Below, piece after piece: positions 15,798 to 24,217 of a stretch of 41,782 nucleotides of DNA (the first letter of the stretch is position 1; every line of letters begins with the position of its first letter). Origin of the DNA: Polynucleobacter meluiroseus (GTDB lineage: Bacteria > Pseudomonadota > Gammaproteobacteria > Burkholderiales > Burkholderiaceae); NCBI GenBank assembly GCA_945867755.1, contig CAMBJN010000001.1, forward strand, positions 1-41,782, written 5' to 3'. The notes beneath the pieces are model-generated. The model had not been told where the DNA came from and ran no database searches. It saw only the letters and a list, made by a program, of their open reading frames with translations. Position numbers and translations under genes: made by a program.

Positions 15798-18700
15798 TTA
15801 AACAGAAGCTGTTTGTTTGTTGCCTTGAGATTTCTCCCAAAGTTCACCCAAAGCCCGCTTGTATTCAGTCGGGAACACTTTGACAAAACGTGCACGAGAC
15901 TTTTCCCAGTCAGCCAAAATTGCTTTTGCACGCTCTGAGCCTGTGTGTTTGAAATGACGTTCAATCAAATTCTTCAAAATGACTTCATCCGTTAAACGCT
16001 CGCCACCTTCTTTAACATTTACTGGAGCGTGCCATTCTGGCTTAGGCATCTTGGCCCCTTGCTCTGCTGAACTAAGAACTGGCTCCAGCGTTGCCATGCT
16101 GGTATTGCAGCGTTTAGCAAATAAACCATCTTCATCGTAAACATAAGCAATACCGCCGCTCATACCCGCAGCAAAGTTACGCCCAGTTAAACCAAGAGCC
16201 ACAACAGTGCCGCCGGTCATGTATTCACAACCGTGATCTCCTGTGCCTTCAACCACTGCAATGGCACCTGAGTTACGAACTGCAAAACGCTCACCAGCCA
16301 CACCGTTGAAGAACGCTTCACCAGCAATTGCTCCATAAAGCACTGTGTTACCCACGATGATATTTTGCGATGTGTCGCCACGGAATTCATGCGGCGCACG
16401 AACAATCACTCGACCACCTGATAAACCTTTGCCCACGTAGTCATTACCGTCACCCACCAAGTCCATGGTCACGCCATGGGCCAAGAAGGCTGCGAAACTC
16501 TGACCAGCAGTACCGTTCAATTGAATGTGAATCGTGTCATCAGGCAAACCCTCATGGCCATAACGTGTTGCCACTTCGCCAGACAGCATTGCGCCAGCTG
16601 TGCGGTTCACGTTCCGAATTGGTTGAATGAATGAAACTCGCTCGCCTTTTTCTAAAGCAGCTTTTGATTTTTCAATCAAGGCATGATCCATGGCTGTTGT
16701 TAAACCATGGTCTTGAGTTTCAACTTGGAACTTAGGCACGCTTGCTGGAACATTGGGCGCTTGGAAAATCTTTGAAAAATCCAAACCGCGGGCTTTCCAG
16801 TGCTCAATACTCTTCTTGGTATCCAAAAGTTCTGTGTGACCAATTAAATCGTCAAATTTACGGATACCTAGCTGCGCCATGATTTCACGAGCCTCTTCAG
16901 CAATGAAGAAGAAGAAATTCACAACGTGTTCTGGCTTGCCAGAAAACTTCTTACGCAATTCAGGATCTTGTGTTGCCACACCAACTGGACAAGTATTCAA
17001 ATGACACTTGCGCATCATGATGCAACCTTCAACCACCAATGGCGCAGTGGCAAAACCAAATTCATCAGCACCCAATAGGGCGCCAATCACCACGTCACGA
17101 CCCGTCTTCATTTGTCCGTCCGCTTGCACACGAATACGGCCGCGCAAACCATTCAATACCAAGGTTTGCTGTGTTTCAGCAAGACCCAATTCCCATGGGC
17201 TGCCAGCATGCTTGATGGATGACAATGGTGATGCGCCTGTACCGCCATCATGGCCAGCGATCACAACGTGATCGGCTTTTGCCTTAGCAACACCAGCAGC
17301 AACCGTACCAACACCCACCTCAGAAACTAACTTCACTGAAATGTCAGCTTTACTATTGACGTTTTTCAAATCATGAATCAATTGAGCCAAATCTTCAATT
17401 GAGTAAATATCATGGTGCGGAGGGGGAGAAATCAAACCAACGCCCGGCACTGAATAACGTAATTTACCGATGTAATCTGATACTTTGCTACCGGGAAGCT
17501 GACCGCCTTCACCAGGCTTAGCACCTTGAGCCATCTTGATCTGAATTTGATCAGCAGAAGTTAAATACTCAGCTGTCACCCCAAAACGTCCTGAGGCAAC
17601 TTGCTTGATCTTAGAGCGCAATGAGTCGCCGTCGCTCAATGGAATATTCGCTTCAACCACGTCATCACCAAGAACACTGGCTAAAGTTTCACCATTCTTG
17701 ATGGCAATACCTTTGAGTTCATTGCGATACCGTTTGTTGTCTTCGCCACCTTCACCAGTATTTGATTTACCGCCAATGCGGTTCATCGCGATGGCCAAGG
17801 TTGCATGAGCCTCTGTAGAAATAGAGCCCAATGACATCGCGCCCGTTGCAAAGCGTTTCACGATTTCTTTTGCTGACTCAACTTCGTCCAAAGGAATCGC
17901 TTTATTAGGGTCAATCTTGAATTCAAACAAACCGCGCAAAGTCATATGACGCTTGGTTTGATCATTGATGATATTGGCATACTCTTTATAAGTTTGATAG
18001 CCGCCCTTGTCCGGGCCCTGGCGAGTTGAGTGTTGCAACTTAGCAATAGAGTCTGGGGTCCACATATGGTCTTCACCACGGATACGGAAAGCGTACTCAC
18101 CACCAGCATCCAACATATTAGTCAGTGTTGGATCGTTACCAAATGCCAAGCTATGCATTTTCAATGCTTCTTCAGCAACTTCAAAAATACCAATACCGCC
18201 CACATTGGATGCAGTACCTTTGAAGTATTTATTGATCAACTCTTTATTCAAACCAATGGCTTCAAAAATTTGTGCACCGGTATAAGACATATAGGTTGAG
18301 ATGCCCATCTTCGACATAACTTTTTGCAAGCCCTTGCCGACCGCTTTTGTGAAGTTCTTAACAACTTTCTCGGCCGACAAATCACCCTTCAAACCTTTGG
18401 CCATATCGACCAAAGTTTCCATCGCTAAGTACGGGTGAACTGCTTCAGCTCCGTAACCAGCTAATAATGCAAAGTGGTGAGTCTCGCGCGCACTTCCTGT
18501 TTCAACCACTAAACCAGTGCTTGTGCGCAAACCTTTATCAACCAAATGTTGATGAATGGCTGATGTTGCCAACAACGCAGGAATTGCCACGTGATCAGCG
18601 GCCACTTGACGATCACTGATGATCAAAATGTTGTAACCAGAGTGAACCGCATCCACTGCTTCAGCACAAAGTGATGCAAGGCGTGCCTCCACACCATCTT

Positions 18701-20546
18701 TACCCCATGCTGATGGATAACAAATATCCAATTCATAGGAGCGGAACTTACCGCCTGTGTAGTGCTCAATATGACGGACTTTTGCGATGTCATCAAAATC
18801 TAAAATAGGTTGCGACACCTCTAAACGCATCGGTGGATTGATGTTGTTCGTATCTAACAAGTTAGGCTTAGGCCCCACGAACGAAACCAAAGACATCACC
18901 ATGTTTTCACGAATAGGATCGATTGGTGGATTGGTTACCTGAGCAAACAGCTGCTTGAAGTAGTTGTACAAAGGCTTGTTCTTATTTGATAGAACTGCTA
19001 ATGGGCTGTCATTACCCATTGAACCAATTGCCTCTTCACCTGATGAAGCCATCGGCGCCATTAAGAACTTCAAATCCTCTTGGGTGTAACCAAAGGCTTG
19101 TTGGCGATCCAACAAACTAGCCGCCGGACGAATTTTTTCTGCATCATCTTTTAGATCTGCAGCGCTTGCGTTAATTTCATCCAATTTAATACGAACTGCT
19201 TCAATCCAGCTCTTGTATGGTTTTGCTTTTGCCAAGGCATCTTTTAACTCTACGTCATCGATGATGCGGCCTTGCTCCATGTCGATCAAGAACATCTTGC
19301 CTGGTTGCAAACGCCATTTTTTAATAATTTTGTTTTCTGGGAAAGTTAAAACACCTGCCTCTGAGGCCATGATGACCAAGTCATCATCTGTCACGTAATA
19401 ACGTGCTGGACGCAAACCATTGCGATCTAATGTTGCACCAATTTGACGGCCATCAGTAAAAGCAATCGCTGCAGGACCATCCCACGGCTCCATCATCGCT
19501 GCATGGTATTCATAGAAGGCGCGACGGTTGTCATCCATCAATGTGTGTTGCTCCCACGCCTCAGGAATCATCATCATCATGGCGTGCGCCATTGGGTATC
19601 CAGCCATTACCAATAACTCTAAACAGTTATCAAAACTGGCTGTGTCTGATTGACCTGGATAAATCAACGGCCATAATTTTTGTAAGTCATCGCCAAGCAC
19701 TGGTGAGCTGATGGCTCCTGTTCGTGCGTTGATCCAGTTAACGTTACCCTTAACAGTATTAATTTCTCCGTTGTGAGCAATCATTCGGTATGGGTGAGCT
19801 AATTCCCATGCTGGGAATGTATTAGTTGAAAAACGCTGATGCACCAAGGCCAAGGCTGATACAACTCTTGAATCTTTTAAATCTTCGTAATACGCACCCA
19901 CTTGGTTTGCCAAAAGAAGACCTTTGTAGACCACTGTTCTGGCTGACATTGAAGTCACAAAATATTCTTTGCCATGCTGAAGTTGTAATGCTTGAATTGC
20001 GTGGCTGCCTGTTTTTCTGATGACATACAACTTGCGCTCAAGCGCATCGGTTGTCATGATTTCTCGACCGCGACCAATAAAAATCTGACGGATTACTGGT
20101 TCTGTTTTTTTAACAGTTGGTGACATTGGCATGCTTACATCAACTGGCACATCTCTCCAGCCAAGCACCACTTGACCCTCGATGCGAACCGTTCTTTCTA
20201 ATTCTTGCTCACAGGCTAAACGTGATGCACTTTCCTTAGGCAGGAAAACCATGCCAACACCATACTCGCCTGCTGGCGGCAAATTGACGCCTTGCTTGGC
20301 CATTTCCTCACGATAGAACTGTTCCGGTATTTGAATCAAAATACCTGCACCGTCACCCATCAATGGATCTGCACCCACCGCACCTCGATGATCAATGTTC
20401 TCAAGAATCTTTAAACCTTGAGAAACGATGTCATGGCTTTTATGGCCTTTGATGTGAGCAACGAAACCAACGCCACAAGCGTCGTGTTCATTGACGGGGT
20501 CATAAAGACCTTGCGCTTCAGGGCGCAATGAAGGAGTAGTAGTCAC
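15798..20546 (-). CDS. gltB: Glutamate synthase large (alpha) subunit
   Basis: GltB hydrolyses glutamine and uses the ammonia to aminate 2-oxoglutarate on FMN. The protein is about 1582 residues. It has a class II amidotransferase domain whose mature N terminus would be the Cys of ACGVGF, a central domain and an FMN-binding barrel (GANPGEGGQLPG-like segment reading GAKPGEGGQLPG). The 3Fe-4S cysteines are in CIMMRKCHLNTCP, and the GXGXG repeat region (residues about 1300-1500) contains GGTVVALGLTG and MSGGIAYVYD. I favour a GTG start at 20546 because AAGGAAA lies 6 bases before it. A TTG at 20570 would add eight residues and lacks a ribosome site. A few residues precede the catalytic Cys as a propeptide, as in the family. 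Confidence 0.96.
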   Translation of the reverse strand: MTTTPSLRPEAQGLYDPVNEHDACGVGFVAHIKGHKSHDIVSQGLKILENIDHRGAVGADPLMGDGAGILIQIPEQFYREEMAKQGVNLPPAGEYGVGMVFLPKESASRLACEQELERTVRIEGQVVLGWRDVPVDVSMPMSPTVKKTEPVIRQIFIGRGREIMTTDALERKLYVIRKTGSHAIQALQLQHGKEYFVTSMSARTVVYKGLLLANQVGAYYEDLKDSRVVSALALVHQRFSTNTFPAWELAHPYRMIAHNGEINTVKGNVNWINARTGAISSPVLGDDLQKLWPLIYPGQSDTASFDNCLELLVMAGYPMAHAMMMMIPEAWEQHTLMDDNRRAFYEYHAAMMEPWDGPAAIAFTDGRQIGATLDRNGLRPARYYVTDDDLVIMASEAGVLTFPENKIIKKWRLQPGKMFLIDMEQGRIIDDVELKDALAKAKPYKSWIEAVRIKLDEINASAADLKDDAEKIRPAASLLDRQQAFGYTQEDLKFLMAPMASSGEEAIGSMGNDSPLAVLSNKNKPLYNYFKQLFAQVTNPPIDPIRENMVMSLVSFVGPKPNLLDTNNINPPMRLEVSQPILDFDDIAKVRHIEHYTGGKFRSYELDICYPSAWGKDGVEARLASLCAEAVDAVHSGYNILIISDRQVAADHVAIPALLATSAIHQHLVDKGLRTSTGLVVETGSARETHHFALLAGYGAEAVHPYLAMETLVDMAKGLKGDLSAEKVVKNFTKAVGKGLQKVMSKMGISTYMSYTGAQIFEAIGLNKELINKYFKGTASNVGGIGIFEVAEEALKMHSLAFGNDPTLTNMLDAGGEYAFRIRGEDHMWTPDSIAKLQHSTRQGPDKGGYQTYKEYANIINDQTKRHMTLRGLFEFKIDPNKAIPLDEVESAKEIVKRFATGAMSLGSISTEAHATLAIAMNRIGGKSNTGEGGEDNKRYRNELKGIAIKNGETLASVLGDDVVEANIPLSDGDSLRSKIKQVASGRFGVTAEYLTSADQIQIKMAQGAKPGEGGQLPGSKVSDYIGKLRYSVPGVGLISPPPHHDIYSIEDLAQLIHDLKNVNSKADISVKLVSEVGVGTVAAGVAKAKADHVVIAGHDGGTGASPLSSIKHAGSPWELGLAETQQTLVLNGLRGRIRVQADGQMKTGRDVVIGALLGADEFGFATAPLVVEGCIMMRKCHLNTCPVGVATQDPELRKKFSGKPEHVVNFFFFIAEEAREIMAQLGIRKFDDLIGHTELLDTKKSIEHWKARGLDFSKIFQAPNVPASVPKFQVETQDHGLTTAMDHALIEKSKAALEKGERVSFIQPIRNVNRTAGAMLSGEVATRYGHEGLPDDTIHIQLNGTAGQSFAAFLAHGVTMDLVGDGNDYVGKGLSGGRVIVRAPHEFRGDTSQNIIVGNTVLYGAIAGEAFFNGVAGERFAVRNSGAIAVVEGTGDHGCEYMTGGTVVALGLTGRNFAAGMSGGIAYVYDEDGLFAKRCNTSMATLEPVLSSAEQGAKMPKPEWHAPVNVKEGGERLTDEVILKNLIERHFKHTGSERAKAILADWEKSRARFVKVFPTEYKRALGELWEKSQGNKQTASV

Positions 20547-20575
20547 AGATATTTCCTTGATAAATAACAATGGGT

Positions 20576-20616
20576 GTCTTTGTTAAAGACTTTGCCCCCG
20601 TTATTACGGGGTTTTT
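20576..20616 (-). promoter_or_regulatory. Two stem-loops in the gltB leader
   Basis: Just upstream of gltB are two perfect 6-base-pair hairpins: GTCTTT/AAAGAC with a 3-base loop (20576-20590) and CCCCGT/ACGGGG with a 4-base loop (20596-20611). On the plus strand the second is followed by TTTTT, so it could also stop rightward transcription. On the gltB strand both would lie in the 5' leader within 30-65 bases of the start. They might regulate gltB, but no known riboswitch is recognised. Confidence 0.4.
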
Positions 20617-20653
20617 GACAACTATAGGGGATTACCCGTGGGCAAGCAATAAA

Positions 20654-20733
20654 AATAATTGGTGTCTGTCACTAATTATTTATTGGTCTGCTCTCCAAAT
20701 GATTTAATTGGGGACATACTCATCTAAAATGAG
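20654..20733. repeat. REP-like imperfect palindromes downstream of the transposase
   Basis: The sequence holds an 11-base-pair imperfect palindrome (AATAATTGGTG and CACTAATTATT around TCTGT, one mismatch) at 20654-20680. A second short hairpin (CTCAT/ATGAG, loop CTAAA) lies at 20719-20733, preceded by GGGGACATA. Elements of the type GGTGTCTGTC and GGGGACA next to a REP-associated transposase resemble the REP sequences these enzymes mobilise. This is the only place in the window where I noticed them. The remainder of the 20571-20770 gap is A/T-rich and must contain the gltB promoter, which I cannot place. Confidence 0.45.
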
Positions 20734-20770
20734 GGAATTTATGCACCAAATCATGGCAAAGTACCTATAT

Positions 20771-21457
20771 TTAGGGCTTTTTTGGTCTGCCAGCGAGCCG
20801 GGGCTGTAAGGGCCTGGATGTTTTGAAAGCCAATTGTTTTAGAAACATATCACTTGCCAGTGGCCAGCCATAGCTTAAGTGTTTGCTTACTTTTTCAATG
20901 TCATTGCTACTTAATGGCTCTAAAGCTATCTTCTGCCAAGCCATTTGACGCTCAAATGGGGTATTGGCCATTGCCCAATAGGAAGGATGGTCCGCAATCC
21001 AAGGGACTGTTTCAGAACCAGCGTGATGTCGGTAACTAGACCAAGCCCATTCTTCAGGCTTTTGAACTAATCCAACTCTCACTGGATTTTGTTCGATGTA
21101 TTTTTGAACCAGCAAAAAGTAAGCCTCAGGGTCAATCAAGCAGGATTTAAACCTACCCTCCCAGACAGTACCACTTGAACCATGCGTTTGATTAAATAAT
21201 TGTGCATAGCGACGCCCAATGGATTGCATGACTTTAGAAGCACTCAAAATTGTTTTTGGGGTGGCCAAAATATGTACATGATTGGGCATTAACAAATAGG
21301 CATGAATGGCCAACTCATATTCTCGGGCCGCTTCTTTGAGCCACTCAAGATAAGATTTTTTTTCTTCTTCTGTAGTAAAAATATCTTGAGAGTTGTGTCC
21401 TCTGACCATCATGTGCAGGGGATAACCAGGAAGTACAACTCTTTGAAGTCTGGCCAT
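20771..21457 (-). CDS. REP-associated tyrosine transposase (RAYT, Y1/HUH family)
   Basis: The 228-residue protein matches the IS200/IS605-related TnpA-REP family, single-strand nucleases thought to mobilise REP palindromes. The HUH motif is HVH at residues 60-62 (LLMPNHVHIL), and the candidate catalytic tyrosine is Y84 in IGRRYAQLFN. The conserved SGTVWEGRFKSCLI and YIEQNPVRVGLV segments and the basic C-terminal tail GRPKKP are present. The frame is complete with all key residues, so the gene may be active. Its ATG abuts the dgt stop (TAAATG), implying expression with dgt. REP-like hairpins lie downstream. No terminal inverted repeats of a classical insertion sequence are visible. Confidence 0.92.
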   Translation of the reverse strand: MARLQRVVLPGYPLHMMVRGHNSQDIFTTEEEKKSYLEWLKEAAREYELAIHAYLLMPNHVHILATPKTILSASKVMQSIGRRYAQLFNQTHGSSGTVWEGRFKSCLIDPEAYFLLVQKYIEQNPVRVGLVQKPEEWAWSSYRHHAGSETVPWIADHPSYWAMANTPFERQMAWQKIALEPLSSNDIEKVSKHLSYGWPLASDMFLKQLAFKTSRPLQPRLAGRPKKP

Positions 21458-22567
21458 TTAAGCAGTCAACTTATGGAATTCTTTATTCGCAAAACGATCT
21501 GTCATGCCAGCAATGTAATGCGATATGCGTCGCTGTAAAGCATCTTCAGACCTGAATCCCTCAGGTAAGTCATGCGGGGATTGTTGAAAGTGTGCAAATA
21601 ACACTTTAACCATATTTGCCGCTTCGCTTGTGACGGATTGAACTTGTGGATGACGATACAAGTTTTTGAAAAGAAATTTTTTCATGGCACTTGCTTGCTC
21701 ACGCATGCTAGGAGAAAAGCCAACCATGGGTGAACCATGACGCACATCCTCAATGTTGCTTGGCGAGAACTCTTCTAGACGTCGCTGGGTTTCTTTCACC
21801 AAATCATCCACCAACAAATGAATAATGTGTCTGATCACTTCATAGACCAAGCGGCGTCCAGTCAAATCAGGAAAAGAATGCTTTACTCGATCATGCTGCT
21901 CTTGCCACAAGGCAACCTCAGAAAGCTGCTGGGTGTTCAATAAACCTGAACGAATACCATCATCAATATCATGATTGTTATAGGCGATCTCATCTGCAAA
22001 GTTAGCCAACTGAGCCTCTAAACTAGGTTGATGCCCTTTTAAAAATCTTTCTCCCAAAGGGCCTAATTTTTCAGCATTTCTTTTAGCGCAATGCTTCAAA
22101 ATTCCTTCGCGGGTTTCAAAAGAAAGATTTAAGCCATCCCACTTTGCATAACGCTCTTCTAGAAAATCAACGACCCATAAACTTTGTAAATTGTGCTCAA
22201 AGCCGCCATAGTCTTTCATGCACTCATTGAGCGCATCTTGTCCTGCATGCCCAAAAGGGGTGTGTCCTAAATCATGAGCAAGCGAAATTGCTTCAACCAA
22301 GTCTTCGTTGAGATTTAAGCGCCTAGCCACCGAACGACCAATCTGCGCAACTTCCAAACTATGGGTTAAGCGATTTCTGAAGTGATCGCCCTCATGATTT
22401 AAAAAAACCTGTGTTTTGTATTCAAGCCGGCGAAAGGCTGTTGAATGAATGATTCTGTCTCGATCTCGTTGAAATGCATTTCGACCAGATTGTGTTGGCT
22501 CTGTCGGCTCTGGATGCAGGCGCCCTAAAGATAGTTCGGGGTTTGCTGCGTAACTAGCTAAGCTCAT
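21458..22567 (-). CDS. dgt: Deoxyguanosinetriphosphate triphosphohydrolase-like HD protein
   Basis: This is an HD-superfamily dNTP triphosphohydrolase that cleaves dNTPs to nucleoside and tripolyphosphate and helps balance the nucleotide pool. The metal-binding HD motif is in LAHDLGHTPFGHAGQ. Upstream are FRRLEYKTQVF and RNRLTHSLEVAQIGR with the first His, and the later Asp is in FADEIAYNNHDIDDG. The length, about 369 residues, fits the dgt-like class of betaproteobacteria. I chose the ATG; a GTG directly before it adds one residue. It lies 36 bases after aroB, in the conserved aroK-aroB-dgt order. Confidence 0.93.
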   Translation of the reverse strand: MSLASYAANPELSLGRLHPEPTEPTQSGRNAFQRDRDRIIHSTAFRRLEYKTQVFLNHEGDHFRNRLTHSLEVAQIGRSVARRLNLNEDLVEAISLAHDLGHTPFGHAGQDALNECMKDYGGFEHNLQSLWVVDFLEERYAKWDGLNLSFETREGILKHCAKRNAEKLGPLGERFLKGHQPSLEAQLANFADEIAYNNHDIDDGIRSGLLNTQQLSEVALWQEQHDRVKHSFPDLTGRRLVYEVIRHIIHLLVDDLVKETQRRLEEFSPSNIEDVRHGSPMVGFSPSMREQASAMKKFLFKNLYRHPQVQSVTSEAANMVKVLFAHFQQSPHDLPEGFRSEDALQRRISHYIAGMTDRFANKEFHKLTA

Positions 22568-22603
22568 CACAACTCACTCAAGCAAGCTCATTAGGCGAAC
22601 TCA

Positions 22604-23686
22604 TTAAGCAACCCCATTGGCAATCAGTGTTTGAATCACAAGATCATCATCAACCGTTTGAATTTTTGCCTGCCCCAAGCCATTCAGCAAAATATAACGA
22701 ACTTCGCCACCCTCTGCTTTTTTATCAACGCTCATCAATTCCATGAAACGATTAACACCTAATTTAGGTGGCTGAGTTGGCAAATGAAGTGCTTGGATGA
22801 TCTTCTTTAAGCGTGATGCATCTGCATCAGATAGCAGGCCCACTCGAACCGATAAATCAGCCGCCATGACCATGCCACAACCAACCGCTTGACCGTGCAA
22901 CCAGGAGCCGTAACCCATGCCCGCCTCAATTGCATGGCCAAAGGTGTGGCCAAAATTCAAGATGGCGCGAATGCCGCCTTCTTTTTCATCTTGAGCCACC
23001 ACTTGAGATTTGATTTCACATGAGCGGCGCACGGCAAACTCCATCGCCACCGGATCACAATTGTTCAGGGCATCTTGGTTTTTCTCAATCCAAGATAAAA
23101 ATTCAGAATCAGCAATAGCGCCATGCTTGATCACTTCAGCCAAGCCAGCTGCCAACTCTTCAGGCGGCAAAGTCTTTAGGGTATCCAAATCAGCAATCAC
23201 AGCTTGTGGCTGATGAAAAGCGCCCACCATGTTTTTGCCCAAGGGATGGTTGATACCAGTCTTACCCCCCACCGATGAATCAACTTGAGATAACAGGGTG
23301 GTAGGAACCTGAATGAATCTTATTCCGCGCATGTAACACGCAGCTGCAAAGCCAGTCATATCGCCAATCACGCCACCACCCAACGCAACCAGCGTGGTCT
23401 TTCGGTCAGCAGAATTTTCTAACAAGCCATCAAAAATCTTTTGTAATACTTCCCATGTTTTAAAAGCTTCGCCATCAGGCAAAACAATGAGTTTCACTTT
23501 TTGGCCAGTTCCCTCTAAGGTTTTAACTACCCTGTCAGCATATAAAGGGGCCACGGTTTCATTCGTGACCACTGCCGTGAAAGTACCCTTGATGTGTTTT
23601 TTATATAAGTCTGCTTGATCAAGCAATTGAGATCCGATATGGATCGGATAGCTGCGCTCACCTAAATCTAATTGAAGAGTGTTCAT
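22604..23686 (-). CDS. aroB: 3-dehydroquinate synthase
   Basis: AroB is the NAD- and metal-dependent enzyme that cyclises DAHP to 3-dehydroquinate in the shikimate pathway. The 360 residues include LPDGEAFKTWEV, the NAD-binding LVALGGGVIGDMTGFAAA, RGIRFIQVPTTLLSQVDSSVGGKTGIN, and the metal ligands Glu in EVIKHG plus His in NFGHTFGHAIE and LHGQAVGCGM. Its start overlaps the aroK stop by ATGA, so the two shikimate-pathway genes are translationally coupled. Confidence 0.98.
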   Translation of the reverse strand: MNTLQLDLGERSYPIHIGSQLLDQADLYKKHIKGTFTAVVTNETVAPLYADRVVKTLEGTGQKVKLIVLPDGEAFKTWEVLQKIFDGLLENSADRKTTLVALGGGVIGDMTGFAAACYMRGIRFIQVPTTLLSQVDSSVGGKTGINHPLGKNMVGAFHQPQAVIADLDTLKTLPPEELAAGLAEVIKHGAIADSEFLSWIEKNQDALNNCDPVAMEFAVRRSCEIKSQVVAQDEKEGGIRAILNFGHTFGHAIEAGMGYGSWLHGQAVGCGMVMAADLSVRVGLLSDADASRLKKIIQALHLPTQPPKLGVNRFMELMSVDKKAEGGEVRYILLNGLGQAKIQTVDDDLVIQTLIANGVA

Positions 23687-24207
23687 GTTGATAATTCAAA
23701 TTGCATCATTAGTGTATTCACCAACTGAGCGACGCTGGGCTTGCCAGTATCAATCACATGATGGGCGGTTTCCCTGTACAAAGGGTCACGAATCGCGAAA
23801 AGCTTTTCAAGGGTGCCTCTAGGATCATCGTTATTCAACAATGGCCTGCCCTTGTCATTGCGAGTTCTTAACCAAAGCTCATGAGGTGTGGCGCGAAGAT
23901 AAACAACCACGCCTCTTTGATGTAAATGCTGGCGATTTTCAGGCAATAAAACAGCGCCTCCGCCAGTGGCTAAAACCAAATTCTTTTCTTGAGTTAACTC
24001 ATCAATAATCTGGGCCTCGCGTTTGCGAAACCCTTCCTCACCCTCCATTTCAAAAATGGTTGGAATACGAACCCCGCAACGAGCCTCAATCTCATGATCA
24101 GAGTCCACAAATCGTCTTCCTAATTTTTTAGCCAAGAGACGGCCAACGGTGGTTTTACCGGCGCCCATCACCCCCACTAAAAAGATATTTTCAGGAAAAC
24201 TGTTCAT
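23683..24207 (-). CDS. aroK: Shikimate kinase
   Basis: AroK phosphorylates shikimate with ATP. The 174-residue P-loop kinase has a Walker A at residues 12-20 (GVMGAGKTT), the shikimate-binding FVDSDHEIE, GFRKREAQII, the GGGAVL loop, and the lid region RNDKGRPLL. The length is normal. It begins 10 bases after the secretin-like gene ends and overlaps aroB by ATGA. This position after pilQ is the usual one in beta- and gammaproteobacteria. Confidence 0.97.
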   Translation of the reverse strand: MNSFPENIFLVGVMGAGKTTVGRLLAKKLGRRFVDSDHEIEARCGVRIPTIFEMEGEEGFRKREAQIIDELTQEKNLVLATGGGAVLLPENRQHLHQRGVVVYLRATPHELWLRTRNDKGRPLLNNDDPRGTLEKLFAIRDPLYRETAHHVIDTGKPSVAQLVNTLMMQFELST

Positions 24208-24217
24208 ACATGAGATT

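Noticed and set aside
15769..15840. 24-residue upstream extension of gltD
   Set aside because: Overlaps the end of gltB; the downstream ATG has an AAAGGAA ribosome site at good spacing.
20771..21457. Classical insertion sequence around the transposase
   Set aside because: No terminal inverted repeats or target duplications are visible; residues match the REP-associated single-gene type.
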